Shown: positions 8,532 through 17,213 of the stretch, piece by piece
How positions within the stretch are numbered: position 1 is the first letter of the stretch
Layout of the letters: every line of letters begins with the position of its first letter
Source of the DNA: Flavobacterium sp. WV_118_3
GTDB taxonomy: Bacteria; Bacteroidota; Bacteroidia; Flavobacteriales; Flavobacteriaceae
Direction of reading: 5' to 3'
Assembly: GCF_039778605.1 (NCBI RefSeq)
Contig: NZ_CP156060.1
Span: 3,252,001 to 3,316,000 of the forward strand
Length of the DNA: 64,000 nt
Translations under genes and position numbers: made by a program
Notes under the pieces: generated by a model
Seen by the model: only the letters and a program-made list of their open reading frames with translations
Told to the model about the DNA's origin: nothing
Databases searched by the model: none

Positions 8532-10409
8532 ATGAGTTTATTTCAAGATAAATATGATGTAATCGTAGTGGGTGCCGGTCATGCTGGTTCCGAGGCCGCA
8601 GCCTCGGCCGCAAATATGGGATCCAAAACGCTGTTGATTACAATGAGTTTGCAAAACATCGCACAGATGTCGTGTAACCCGGCAATGGGGGGTATTGCAA
8701 AAGGACAAATCGTTCGGGAGATTGATGCGCTGGGTGGGTACTCCGGAATTGTGTCGGATAAAACAGCCATCCAATTCAAGATGCTGAATAAATCAAAAGG
8801 TCCAGCAATGTGGTCGCCACGGGTGCAATCCGATCGTATGCGTTTTGCAGAAGAGTGGCGATTGATGTTGGAACAAACACCAAATCTGGATTTCTACCAG
8901 GAAATGGTTTCCGGAATTCTAACCGAAAATGGAAAGATTGTCGGAATCAAGACTTCGCTTGGAATTGAAATCAAAGCGAAAACGGTAGTGCTAACGAATG
9001 GTACTTTTTTAAATGGTTTGATTCATATTGGAGAAAAACAATTTGGTGGCGGACGTGCCGGTGAAGGTGCGGCGTACGGAATTACCGAGGATTTGATAAA
9101 GTTAGGATTTACTTCTGGCCGAATGAAAACCGGAACACCACCACGAGTGGATGGTCGTTCGTTGGATTATTCGAAAATGGAGATTCAACCGGGGGATGAG
9201 AATCCTTCGAAATTTTCATATCTGGATGTCACAAAACCATTGACGGTTCAAAAACCGTGTCATATGACCTACACCTCGGAACTGGTGCACGATTTACTAC
9301 GTGAAGGTTTCGATCGTTCGCCTATGTTTAATGGGCGAATTAAAAGTTTAGGACCACGCTATTGTCCGTCGATTGAAGATAAAATCAATCGATTTGCCGA
9401 TAAAGAGCGTCACCAGCTTTTTGTAGAACCCGAAGGTTGGAATACGGTGGAAGTTTATGTAAATGGATTTTCAACTTCCTTACCGGAAGATGTTCAGTTT
9501 AAAGCATTGCGTTCGGTGGTTGGTTTTGAGAATGTAAAATTCTTCCGCCCGGGATATGCCATCGAATACGATTACTTCCCGCCAACGCAATTAAAGCATA
9601 CGCTGGAAACAAAACTTATTGAAGGTTTGTTTTTCGCCGGACAAATTAACGGTACCACCGGATATGAAGAAGCGGCTTCTCAAGGTTTGATCGCCGGAAT
9701 GAACGCCCACTTAAAAGCATACGATCAGGATCCGTTTGTTTTAAAACGTAATGAAGCGTATATCGGAGTATTGATTGATGATTTAATTACCAAAGGAACA
9801 GAAGAACCGTATCGTATGTTTACGTCGCGTGCCGAATATCGTACGTTATTGCGTCAGGATAATGCGGATTTCCGTTTAACGCCTATGTCGCATGCAGTAG
9901 GATTAGCTACCGACGACCGATTAAAACGTATGGAGCAGAAGCAAAGTCAGTCGGATGCCTTTGTTTCGTTTTTTAAAGAAACCAGTGTAAAAGTTGCAGA
10001 AGCGAATCCAATTTTGGAAGCTAAAGGTTCTGCACCAATTTCGCAGCCGGATAAAATGTTTAAAGTATTTTCCCGTCCGCAATTGGATTTGGAAGATATT
10101 TTAAAATTCGAAAAAGTAAAAGCATATGTAACCGAACACGAATTGGATTTGGAAGTAATCGAACAAGCCGAAATCCAGGTGAAATATTCCGGTTATATTG
10201 AAAAAGAAAAAAATAACGCCGACAAATTAAACCGACTCGAAGATGTTCGTATTCCGGAAAACTTCGATTACGATAAAATAAAATCGCTTTCGTTTGAAGC
10301 ACGGGAAAAATTAAAGAAAATTAAACCGATTTCGGTTTCGCAGGCTTCCCGAATCAGTGGCGTTTCGCCAAGTGATGTTTCAGTTTTGTTGGTCCATATG
10401 GGACGATAA
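8532..10409 (+). CDS. mnmG: tRNA uridine-5-carboxymethylaminomethyl(34) synthesis enzyme MnmG
   Basis: A 625-residue FAD enzyme (GidA) that, with MnmE, installs the carboxymethylaminomethyl group on wobble uridine 34 of certain tRNAs using methylene-THF. The N-terminal FAD-binding motif [12 protein letters not shown] (about residues 12-23) and the family signature [12 protein letters not shown] are clear, as are GGGRAGE and the C-terminal helical domain ending [16 protein letters not shown]. The length is normal. In many bacteria mnmG lies beside the replication origin, which agrees with the parS sites on both sides of it here. The ATG at 8532 directly follows a parS palindrome. Confidence 0.98.
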   Translation: MSLFQDKYDVIVVGAGHAGSEAAASAANMGSKTLLITMSLQNIAQMSCNPAMGGIAKGQIVREIDALGGYSGIVSDKTAIQFKMLNKSKGPAMWSPRVQSDRMRFAEEWRLMLEQTPNLDFYQEMVSGILTENGKIVGIKTSLGIEIKAKTVVLTNGTFLNGLIHIGEKQFGGGRAGEGAAYGITEDLIKLGFTSGRMKTGTPPRVDGRSLDYSKMEIQPGDENPSKFSYLDVTKPLTVQKPCHMTYTSELVHDLLREGFDRSPMFNGRIKSLGPRYCPSIEDKINRFADKERHQLFVEPEGWNTVEVYVNGFSTSLPEDVQFKALRSVVGFENVKFFRPGYAIEYDYFPPTQLKHTLETKLIEGLFFAGQINGTTGYEEAASQGLIAGMNAHLKAYDQDPFVLKRNEAYIGVLIDDLITKGTEEPYRMFTSRAEYRTLLRQDNADFRLTPMSHAVGLATDDRLKRMEQKQSQSDAFVSFFKETSVKVAEANPILEAKGSAPISQPDKMFKVFSRPQLDLEDILKFEKVKAYVTEHELDLEVIEQAEIQVKYSGYIEKEKNNADKLNRLEDVRIPENFDYDKIKSLSFEAREKLKKIKPISVSQASRISGVSPSDVSVLLVHMGR

Positions 10410-10424
10410 AAAAATAAACAAAAT

Positions 10425-10466
10425 AAAAACAGCCATGATATATAAAGTATCTTTGGCTGTTTTTAT
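10425..10466 (+). terminator. Intrinsic terminator after mnmG
   Basis: The arms AAAAACAGCCA (from 10425) and TGGCTGTTTTT (10454-10464) form a stem followed by a T-rich run. It lies between mnmG and the third parS site. Confidence 0.75.
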
Positions 10467-10470
10467 TTTA

Positions 10471-10486
10471 TGTTCCACGTGAAACT
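10471..10486. promoter_or_regulatory. parS site 3
   Basis: TGTTCCACGTGAAACT matches the parS consensus at all core positions, with only the last base off. It is intergenic, directly after the mnmG terminator. Confidence 0.85.
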
Positions 10487-10542
10487 ATCCCGCGAAGCCT
10501 TATAAACAAAGGAATCTTTAAAAAATAAATTTTTTAGCAGTA

Positions 10543-11403
10543 ATGAATTTTTCAAATAATACCGTTTTTATAAAAGTAAAAGATCATTCCGTTTCCAACG
10601 AAAATTTCGAATTGCTTTTGGATGAAGAGTTACAATTATTAAAAACGACTCCGCAACCTAGCCTGGAAAAATTACCGTCGTATTATGAAAGCGACGATTA
10701 TATTTCGCATACCGATGGGAAACGTTCGTTGTTTGAAAAAGTATATCATATCATCAAACGAAAAGCCATTCGCGATAAAGTAAAATTAATTACCGCTTTT
10801 CAATCGGAAAAAGGAGCACTTTTAGATATTGGTGCCGGAACGGGCGATTTTCTTTTGGAAGCTCAAAGTCAGGGTTGGAATACGATCGGAATCGAACCCA
10901 GCGAAAAAGCCAAAAATAGTGCGATCACAAAAGGGATTCGTTTTGCAGAGGCTTTAGAACAATTAGAAAAGCAATCGTTCGATGTGATTACGATGTGGCA
11001 TGTATTGGAACATGTTCCGGATTTGGAAAATCAGATTGCAACGTTAAAGCGTTTATTAAAACCAAATGGAACGATCATTATTGCCGTACCCAATTATAAA
11101 TCGTACGATGCAAATTATTACGGTGCCTTTTGGGCAGCCTATGATGTGCCAAGACACTTATGGCATTTTTCGAAAACGGCTATTGAAAAACTTTTCGCCC
11201 GTCAGAATATCCGACTGGTAAAAATCAAACCAATGCTTTTTGATAGTTTTTATGTTTCCCTTTTATCTGAAAAGTATAAAAATGGGAAAATGAATTTTAT
11301 AAAAGGTTTTTGGATCGGTTTACGATCAAATTTAGCAGCAAAGCAAAATTTTGAGTATTCTTCGCATATTTATATCCTAAAAAACAGCGAAAATTTAAAA
11401 TAA
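10543..11403 (+). CDS. Class I SAM-dependent methyltransferase
   Basis: A 286-residue protein with a Methyltransf_23/UbiG-type fold. The SAM-binding motif I is LLDIGAGTGDFLLEA (about residue 95). A later motif, MWHVLEHVPDL (about 148), is typical of this group, in which the HVLEHV segment contacts the cofactor. An N-terminal 80 residues precede the fold, with a YYESDDYISH segment seen in Bacteroidetes homologues of this type. The substrate cannot be deduced. It stands alone between parS site 3 and a long inverted repeat. Confidence 0.88.
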   Translation: MNFSNNTVFIKVKDHSVSNENFELLLDEELQLLKTTPQPSLEKLPSYYESDDYISHTDGKRSLFEKVYHIIKRKAIRDKVKLITAFQSEKGALLDIGAGTGDFLLEAQSQGWNTIGIEPSEKAKNSAITKGIRFAEALEQLEKQSFDVITMWHVLEHVPDLENQIATLKRLLKPNGTIIIAVPNYKSYDANYYGAFWAAYDVPRHLWHFSKTAIEKLFARQNIRLVKIKPMLFDSFYVSLLSEKYKNGKMNFIKGFWIGLRSNLAAKQNFEYSSHIYILKNSENLK

Positions 11404-11495
11404 AGTAAAATAATCCACGATCAAAGGCTAAAATATGCCATCTATCGGGGATTTTTTAAAAGGCGCTTAAAACGCTTTATTTAAAGCTGTTTTTT

Positions 11496-11542
11496 ATAAG
11501 ATTTTCTTATTATTTTTTAAATCAGACATAAGAAAATCTTAT
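11496..11542. repeat. 15-bp perfect inverted repeat
   Basis: The arms ATAAGATTTTCTTAT (11496-11510) and ATAAGAAAATCTTAT (11528-11542) are exact reverse complements with a 17-bp AT-rich spacer. It lies in the 250-bp gap between the methyltransferase and the Skp-like gene. Each arm is itself close to palindromic. It may act as a terminator, an mRNA hairpin or a protein-binding site; there is no clean T-run directly after it on the plus strand. Confidence 0.6.
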
Positions 11543-11653
11543 TGATCAAAAAAAAAGATAAAAATCATATTTTAAACTTTCAGTCGTACAACTTTTGGAA
11601 CTTTAATACGAATTCTTATTTTTACAAAAATTTTAAAAATCATAATTGATAAA

Positions 11654-12223
11654 ATGAAAAAATCCTTTTTAATTATCGGACTTGCGTTGGCAATGTTTTC
11701 TTGCAACAAAGAAGGAGCAACTACTGCTTCAGAAAATAAAACGGCTTATGTAGATACTTCTAAATTGATAGAAGAAAATCAGGAAGCTAAAGATATTGAG
11801 TCAAAATACAAAACCAAGTCGCAGGAAATGGGAAGAGAATTAGAGGGTGAAGCCAAACAATTCCAGTCTGATGCTGCCAATTTCCAAAGAGATGCACAGG
11901 TTAAAGGTATGGCCTGGGCACAACAAAAAGGAGCAGAGTTGCAAAAAAGAGAGCAACAAATCAATATGAAACAACAAGCGATGTTACAAACATTGCAACA
12001 GGAAAGTGGTAAAGAAATGGATTCTTTGGTAAAAAGAATTAAAGATTATATCAAAGATTACGGTAAGAAAAACAATTACGAATATATCTACGGAACGGGT
12101 GATGCCGCTACAATCTTATACGGAAAAGAAGGTTTGGATATTACCGAAAAAATCAGCAAAGAATTAAACGATAAGTACAAATCTTCTGATAAAAAAGAAG
12201 AGAAAACTGAAGAAAAGAAATAA
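11654..12223 (+). CDS. OmpH/Skp-family lipoprotein
   Basis: A 189-residue protein with a lipoprotein signal (LALAMFSCNKE, Cys17). An OmpH/Skp-like region follows: an initial strand AYVDTSKLI, then a long amphipathic coiled coil (about residues 40-125) and a C-terminal strand NYEYIYGTGDAATILYGKEG that matches the end of the Skp fold. Skp-type proteins are periplasmic holdase chaperones for outer-membrane proteins; here the protein would be membrane-tethered. The Lys/Glu tail is low complexity. A strong terminator follows immediately. Confidence 0.88.
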   Translation: MKKSFLIIGLALAMFSCNKEGATTASENKTAYVDTSKLIEENQEAKDIESKYKTKSQEMGRELEGEAKQFQSDAANFQRDAQVKGMAWAQQKGAELQKREQQINMKQQAMLQTLQQESGKEMDSLVKRIKDYIKDYGKKNNYEYIYGTGDAATILYGKEGLDITEKISKELNDKYKSSDKKEEKTEEKK

Positions 12224-12225
12224 TG

Positions 12226-12252
12226 AAAAGCCTTCCTTGTGAAGGCTTTTTT
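12226..12252 (+). terminator. Intrinsic terminator
   Basis: The AAAAGCCTTC and GAAGGCTTTT arms, with the short loop CTTGT and a trailing T-run, begin 3 bp after the stop of the Skp-like gene. Confidence 0.9.
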
Positions 12253-12303
12253 ATTGAAAATCAGATAAATAATTGTATTTTTAGTTTTTAAAATATACGC
12301 CAA

Positions 12304-14583
12304 ATGGAAACTATTTCGAATGCTGCTGCCTATGTTTTGCGTTTCATTAACCAAACGCAAAAGTCGGTTTTCCTTACCGGTAAAGCCGGAACCGGTAAAA
12401 CGACATTGCTCCGCGAAATCATTACGACTACACATAAGAATACTGTTGTTGTAGCACCTACGGGTATTGCGGCTTTGAACGCAGGTGGTGTTACGATACA
12501 TTCGATGTTTCAGTTACCCTTTGCGGCATTTCTCCCGGATGCCAATACAGATCCGTATATTTCTGAAAATTCACGGTTCGAAAATAGAAATACTTTAAGC
12601 CGGCATTTTAAAATGAATGGTGCCAAACGTGCCGTTATTCAGAATATGGAATTGCTGGTTATCGATGAAGTGAGTATGCTTCGTGTAGACATTATGGATG
12701 CTATGGATTTTATGTTGCGTAAAGTCCGCAGAAATGAAATGCCTTTTGGTGGCGTCCAAGTATTATTTATAGGAGATTTACTACAATTACCACCAGTCAT
12801 CAAAAATGAAGAATGGTCGGTTTTACAGCGTTACTATCGTGGGAAATTCTTTTTTCATTCCCATGTGATTCAGCAAAACCCGCCTTTGTATATCGAACTG
12901 GACAAAATTTTCAGGCAAACCGATTCCGAATTTATTTCTGTTTTAAACAACCTGCGAAATAATACGGTTACGACAAATGACCTGGCTATTTTAAACCAAT
13001 ATGTACAACCGGATTTCGATTTTAAAAAGAATCCCGGTTTCATCACCCTTACTACACATAATGCCAAAGCCGACGCTATCAATAGTACTGCGCTGGAGGA
13101 ACTGGATGGAGAAGTTTATACGTTTCTGCCGGAAATTGTAGGTGATTTTCCGGATAAGATCTTTCCGGTGGAAGAACAGCTCAAATTAAAAGTTGGTGCG
13201 CAGGTGATGTTTGTGAAAAACGATCTTTCGTTTGAAAAACAATATTTTAACGGAAAAATGGGTGTTGTAAAATCGATTTCGCCCCGTGAAATTTTTGTGC
13301 ATTTTCCGGAAGAAAATAAAACCATCGAAGTCGAACGTTACGAATGGAAAAATATTCGGTACTATGTGGACGAAATGACCAAGGAAATTGAAGAGGAGAT
13401 TTTAGGCACTTTTACGCACTATCCAATCAAACTCGCCTGGGCAATTACCGTACACAAAAGCCAGGGTTTGACGTTCGACAAAGCAGCGCTCGATGTATCG
13501 CAGGTTTTTCTGCCCGGACAAGCCTATGTTGCTCTTTCGCGTTTGCGTTCGTTAAAAGGGCTTATTTTGCTTTCTGCGATACAAATGAATGGTATTTCCA
13601 ACGATGCCGATGTGATGGATTATGCACAAAGCCGGGTTTCGGTCGAAAAACTGGAAGGGGAATTGGTATCCGAAACACGTGTTTTTTTACTTAATTATCT
13701 GAAAGACAGTTTTAACTGGCACGAACTGGCTGCGCAATGGAGCAAACATCAGCAAACCTACCTGTCGGAAACCGGAAAATCGCCTAAAGGACAATCGAAG
13801 GTATGGGCGCAACAACAATCACTGGCGGTACATGAATTGCGGGAACCATCGCAAAAATTTATCGCGCAACTCACAAAATTGTTTCAGCAGGAACCGGTCG
13901 ATCTGGCTTTTATAGAAGAGCGGATCAATAAAGCATTCGATTATTTTTTCCCGAAAATGGACGAGCTGACTTTCGAGTTGTACTGGAAAATAGAGGAGAT
14001 CAAACGCCTGAAAAAAGTAAAAGCTTTTTTCGAAGAATTGTCGGAACTGGAGGAGTTGCAAACCAATGCGGTTTTACGATTGTTAAAAGTCAAATTGTTG
14101 CTACGTGCCGTTTTGGAAAACAAAGAAATATCAAAAGAAGTATTGGTATCGCCCTACTTGCAAAAATACAAACAGGATAAGATTGAAATTATCCGGGAGG
14201 CGTTGCGAAAAACAGCGGTTACGCTTATCGAGGATGAAGCGGATATCGAACGCTATACGGCGAAAAAGAAAAAAACAAAAGAACCGAAAAAATCAACCTA
14301 CGAAGAGACGCTGGAATTGTGGACGCAAAACCTATCGATTACCGAAATTGCCGGAATCCGGAAACTTACCGTGGGGACGGTATATACCCATTTTTCAAAA
14401 CTGATTCAGATGGAAGCGATCGAAATTTCGGATATTTTGCCACAAGATAAACTCAAAAATCTGGCATCGGCTTTTAAAGAATATAGCGGCGAAGGCTTAG
14501 GCGAAATAAAAGAAAAATACGGCGATGAATTTAGCTGGGAAGAACTCCGCTTGTACAAAGCCGTTTTACAAAAAAACAGTTGA
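12304..14583 (+). CDS. Pif1/RecD2-like superfamily 1B helicase with C-terminal HTH
   Basis: A 759-residue protein. The N-terminal half is a Pif1-like DNA helicase: Walker A GKAGTGKTTLL (about residues 25-35), Walker B LLVIDEVSMLR (about 118), FIGDLLQLPPV, VHKSQGLTFDKA (motif V) and YVALSRLRSL (motif VI). The C-terminal part ends in an HTH_40-type winged helix (ETLELWTQNLSITEIAG and following, about residues 665-710) of the kind also found in RecQ-like proteins, expected to bind DNA. It probably acts in replication or repair at structured DNA. It is monocistronic: its own terminator precedes and a long palindrome follows. Confidence 0.9.
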   Translation: METISNAAAYVLRFINQTQKSVFLTGKAGTGKTTLLREIITTTHKNTVVVAPTGIAALNAGGVTIHSMFQLPFAAFLPDANTDPYISENSRFENRNTLSRHFKMNGAKRAVIQNMELLVIDEVSMLRVDIMDAMDFMLRKVRRNEMPFGGVQVLFIGDLLQLPPVIKNEEWSVLQRYYRGKFFFHSHVIQQNPPLYIELDKIFRQTDSEFISVLNNLRNNTVTTNDLAILNQYVQPDFDFKKNPGFITLTTHNAKADAINSTALEELDGEVYTFLPEIVGDFPDKIFPVEEQLKLKVGAQVMFVKNDLSFEKQYFNGKMGVVKSISPREIFVHFPEENKTIEVERYEWKNIRYYVDEMTKEIEEEILGTFTHYPIKLAWAITVHKSQGLTFDKAALDVSQVFLPGQAYVALSRLRSLKGLILLSAIQMNGISNDADVMDYAQSRVSVEKLEGELVSETRVFLLNYLKDSFNWHELAAQWSKHQQTYLSETGKSPKGQSKVWAQQQSLAVHELREPSQKFIAQLTKLFQQEPVDLAFIEERINKAFDYFFPKMDELTFELYWKIEEIKRLKKVKAFFEELSELEELQTNAVLRLLKVKLLLRAVLENKEISKEVLVSPYLQKYKQDKIEIIREALRKTAVTLIEDEADIERYTAKKKKTKEPKKSTYEETLELWTQNLSITEIAGIRKLTVGTVYTHFSKLIQMEAIEISDILPQDKLKNLASAFKEYSGEGLGEIKEKYGDEFSWEELRLYKAVLQKNS

Positions 14584-14590
14584 TAAAAAA

Positions 14591-14623
14591 ACACCTGACA
14601 GGTTTTCGAAACCTGTCAGGTGT
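14591..14623. terminator. Long hairpin, likely bidirectional terminator (repeat family copy 1)
   Basis: The arms ACACCTGACAGGTTT and AAACCTGTCAGGTGT with a TCG loop form a 15-bp perfect stem between the convergent helicase (+) and doxX (-) genes. Almost the same hairpin occurs at 48078-48118, again between convergent genes. Confidence 0.8.
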
Positions 14624-14648
14624 GCTATTTAAAAAAGAAAGTTATTTC

Positions 14649-15035
14649 TTATAACCAGTAAACCGCTAAAATCGCAGGAATAAAATAGATTACGATGGTT
14701 CGTGCGCCGTCATAATCTTTTGCAATACGTTGTCCGAAAAGTAAAAACAGTAACGTAACACAAGAAAAAGTTGCACCATAATGACCAAAAGTTGTCACAC
14801 CGTTCATAACCAGTTGTGCAATTCCGATTACACATAAAGCACCGGCAATTACTTCCAATACTAAAATTAAAAACAACGATTGTGGCACTTGATTTTTGAT
14901 AAATGTTTGTGCAAAATGACCTTTAAGCCATTCGACGTTTCCTTTCCAGTCCATAATTTTATCATAGCCGGATTGTAAAAAAGTGATGGCCAAAAAAGCC
15001 AGAATTAAAATTCCGAAAATTTCCGTATTCGTCAT
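14649..15035 (-). CDS. DoxX family membrane protein
   Basis: A 128-residue integral membrane protein with four predicted transmembrane segments (about residues 5-22, 53-74, 80-102 and 110-127). The N-terminal SGYDKIMDWKGN segment is typical of DoxX-like proteins, whose biochemical role is poorly defined (links to quinones and oxidative stress have been reported for some). It follows holB by 5 bp and so is probably co-transcribed with it; a functional link is not obvious. Confidence 0.85.
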   Translation of the reverse strand: MTNTEIFGILILAFLAITFLQSGYDKIMDWKGNVEWLKGHFAQTFIKNQVPQSLFLILVLEVIAGALCVIGIAQLVMNGVTTFGHYGATFSCVTLLFLLFGQRIAKDYDGARTIVIYFIPAILAVYWL

Positions 15036-15040
15036 GGTGT

Positions 15041-16189
15041 TTATTTTTTATGAATTAAACGTGTTAGTTTTATCGATAAATCGGTCAGGATAATTTTTGC
15101 GTTTCCGTTACGCTCAATATGGTAAATCGCATCCGACAATTCTTTAAAAATATCGTTGATATTATTACTGTTTACGAAAGGAGCAAAATTCTCCAGTTTA
15201 AATTTTTCAACCGTAGGTTCTATATAAACCAGGGAAGGGGATTGGTAGTTGAGTAATAAGGCCTGACGAAACATTTCAATACAAAAATGCAAAAATTGTT
15301 TTTGTGCTTCACGACCAATTCCGGCGATGGTCTCACTCCAGGAAATCAGATCCTGAATCGCCGCTGCATTTCCTTTGGCGCGAAATGCTGCCCGAACCCA
15401 CTGTACAAACCAGGCTTCAAACGGATAATCGTCCTCGGTTTTGTGTAGCAACTGTAAGGCTTTATTATAATTTCCCTGTGCCTGATGTGCTATTTTATAA
15501 GCCACTTTTTCGTCTGTTTTTTCACGTGAAACCAAAGCATCGGCGATAATACTTTCCGGAAGTCCGCCAAAATGTAAAACCTGACAACGGGATAAAATCG
15601 TTTGCAGTATATCGTTTTCATTTTCGGTGATCAACAGAAATACCGTTTTTTGCGGTGGTTCTTCCAGTAATTTTAAAAGTTTGTTCGCCGTAGCGATATT
15701 CATCTTATCGGCCATCCAGATAATCATCACTTTATAACCGCCTTCATAGGCTTTGAGCGATAAGGACTTTACAATTTCCTGAGCTTCGTCTACACCAATT
15801 TGTCCCTGTTTGTTCTGAATCCCAATGGTTTTATACCAGTCGAAAAGACTGCCATAAGGTGTTTCGGTTATAAACGTACGCCAGTATTTTAAAAAGTTGG
15901 CACTTACCGGGTGACTTTTCACTTCGTCGTTGGTCGAAACCGGAAATACAAAATGCAAATCGGGATGTGAAAAATGTTCGAATTTCAAGTTACAGGCTTC
16001 GTTCCCAGAAGTGTTTTCTCCGTTAGTATTGGAACATAAAATATATTGGGCATACGAAATGGCCATCGCCAGTGTACCCGATCCTTCCGGACCAACAAAA
16101 AGCTGTGCATGTGGAATGCGTCCGGAATCGGCGCTTTTCGTCAGATGGCTTTTAATGTGGGTTTGTCCTAAAATTTCTGAAAATAGCAT
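15041..16189 (-). CDS. holB: DNA polymerase III delta' subunit
   Basis: A 382-residue AAA+ clamp-loader subunit that helps load the sliding clamp. The N-terminus reads MLFSEILGQTHIKSHL, the classic start of delta'/DnaX-type proteins, so I place the start at 16189 rather than at an upstream ATG that adds 17 odd residues. The Walker A position is degenerate (FVGPEGSGTLAMA, no Lys), as expected for a non-hydrolysing delta' subunit. Other motifs are MIIWMADKMNIATANKLLKLLEEPP (sensor region, here named by its start and end) and LSRCQVLHF. It leads a two-gene unit with doxX. Confidence 0.93.
   Translation of the reverse strand: MLFSEILGQTHIKSHLTKSADSGRIPHAQLFVGPEGSGTLAMAISYAQYILCSNTNGENTSGNEACNLKFEHFSHPDLHFVFPVSTNDEVKSHPVSANFLKYWRTFITETPYGSLFDWYKTIGIQNKQGQIGVDEAQEIVKSLSLKAYEGGYKVMIIWMADKMNIATANKLLKLLEEPPQKTVFLLITENENDILQTILSRCQVLHFGGLPESIIADALVSREKTDEKVAYKIAHQAQGNYNKALQLLHKTEDDYPFEAWFVQWVRAAFRAKGNAAAIQDLISWSETIAGIGREAQKQFLHFCIEMFRQALLLNYQSPSLVYIEPTVEKFKLENFAPFVNSNNINDIFKELSDAIYHIERNGNAKIILTDLSIKLTRLIHKK
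15518..15533. promoter_or_regulatory. Possible fourth parS site, inside holB
   Basis: TTTTTCACGTGAAACC keeps the uninterrupted core TTTCACGTGAAA but differs from the parS consensus at two outer positions. It lies within the holB coding sequence, about 5 kb from the three better sites. Confidence 0.45.
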
Positions 16190-16321
16190 AGAGCAAATAT
16201 AGAATAAAACACCAACAGTAAAAACTGCTTTCGCGCTCACCGCAAAAATTGCATTATTTACCGCAATTATTTATCGCATCAATCCAATAACTGTATTTTT
16301 GATAGGTTAACTGTTAGAAAA

Positions 16322-17056
16322 ATGAAAAAGAAGATTTCGTTTTATGCCTACCACTTTTGTATTTGCCTGTCATTTCTGGTATTGCCATACCTGTTATCTT
16401 CGCAAACCAGTATTATACGCATTCCGGATATTCTGCACAATGGCCACGACCGGACGTACTTTTCGGTTTATGTCGGATTGCTCCTTTTTTTCTATGTGAA
16501 CTATTACTATTTTATTCCAAAACTCTATTTTTTTAAATAAAAAGACCGTTTACTTTGGGTTGCTTTTTGTTTTTCTGATTCTATTGCTTTTGACGTCTCA
16601 TTTTTTTGACAAACCGGATATGGATCTTTTTAATATCGAAAAAATGGCGCGCCCTAAGCCGATTCACCCGCCAGGACCAAAACCCGGATTTGGAGCGGGA
16701 CCGATGAACAAGCCAACGAGCATCTGAATACGATTTTGGTTTATCTGATCGGAAATTTAACAAGTCTTTTCCTAGTTATTAATAGACGTTTGCAACATGT
16801 GGAACGCGATAAAATGCAGGCTGAAATTTCATTACTCAAAGCACAGATCAATCCGCATTTTTTGTTTAATACGCTGAATAGTATTTATGCATTGGTAATT
16901 CGGAAAGACAATCGTACCGCCGATGCGATTGTCCAGCTTTCGGAACGGATGCGAGGGCGCACTGGGAAATCCTTTCGTTCCCGATGTATCCCAATCTGGC
17001 GCTTTGCTACCTGGAAAAAGAAAGCGTTTAGCCCAGATCCACTGAGGTTCCTTTAA
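16322..17056 (+). pseudogene. Decayed LytS/YehU-type sensor histidine kinase
   Basis: Pieces of one kinase gene lie in different frames. The first 72 codons (from MKKKISFYAYHF) give two membrane segments and stop at 16540. After a shift in a T-run, a second frame continues with more membrane sequence and a Pro-rich loop and stops near 16727. A third frame gives LTSLFLVINRRLQHVERDKM and the His-kinase core LKAQINPHFLFNTLNSIYAL (PF06580). From about 16950 homology ends abruptly and the ATPase domain is missing. No LytTR response regulator gene is adjacent. A -7 element TATTTTTG at 16294-16301 is still present upstream. Frameshifts from sequencing error cannot explain the missing ATPase domain. 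Confidence 0.85.
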
Positions 17057-17169
17057 AAATCATTTCCGCACTAAAAGTTGCATTTCGGCTCCGATAAATA
17101 AATATTACGCATTTACCCGCTTAAAAAATTTGAATAAAAGAGAAAAAAGGGCATAAAAAATAAAAATAC

Positions 17170-17177
17170 TATATTTG
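17170..17177 (+). promoter_or_regulatory. -7 promoter element for pgk
   Basis: TATATTTG fits TAnnTTTG, 36 bp before the pgk start codon. Confidence 0.5.
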
Positions 17178-17213
17178 TAGATTATTAAACAAACAATCAA
17201 CAAATAAAATATA

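Noticed and set aside
12088-12501. Reverse-strand open frame opposite the Skp-like and helicase genes
   Set aside because: Shadow of two well-supported plus-strand genes with strong protein signatures and a terminator between them.
15041-16240. Longer holB start at 16240
   Set aside because: The additional 17 residues do not resemble any DnaX/delta' start, whereas MLFSEILGQ at 16189 does.
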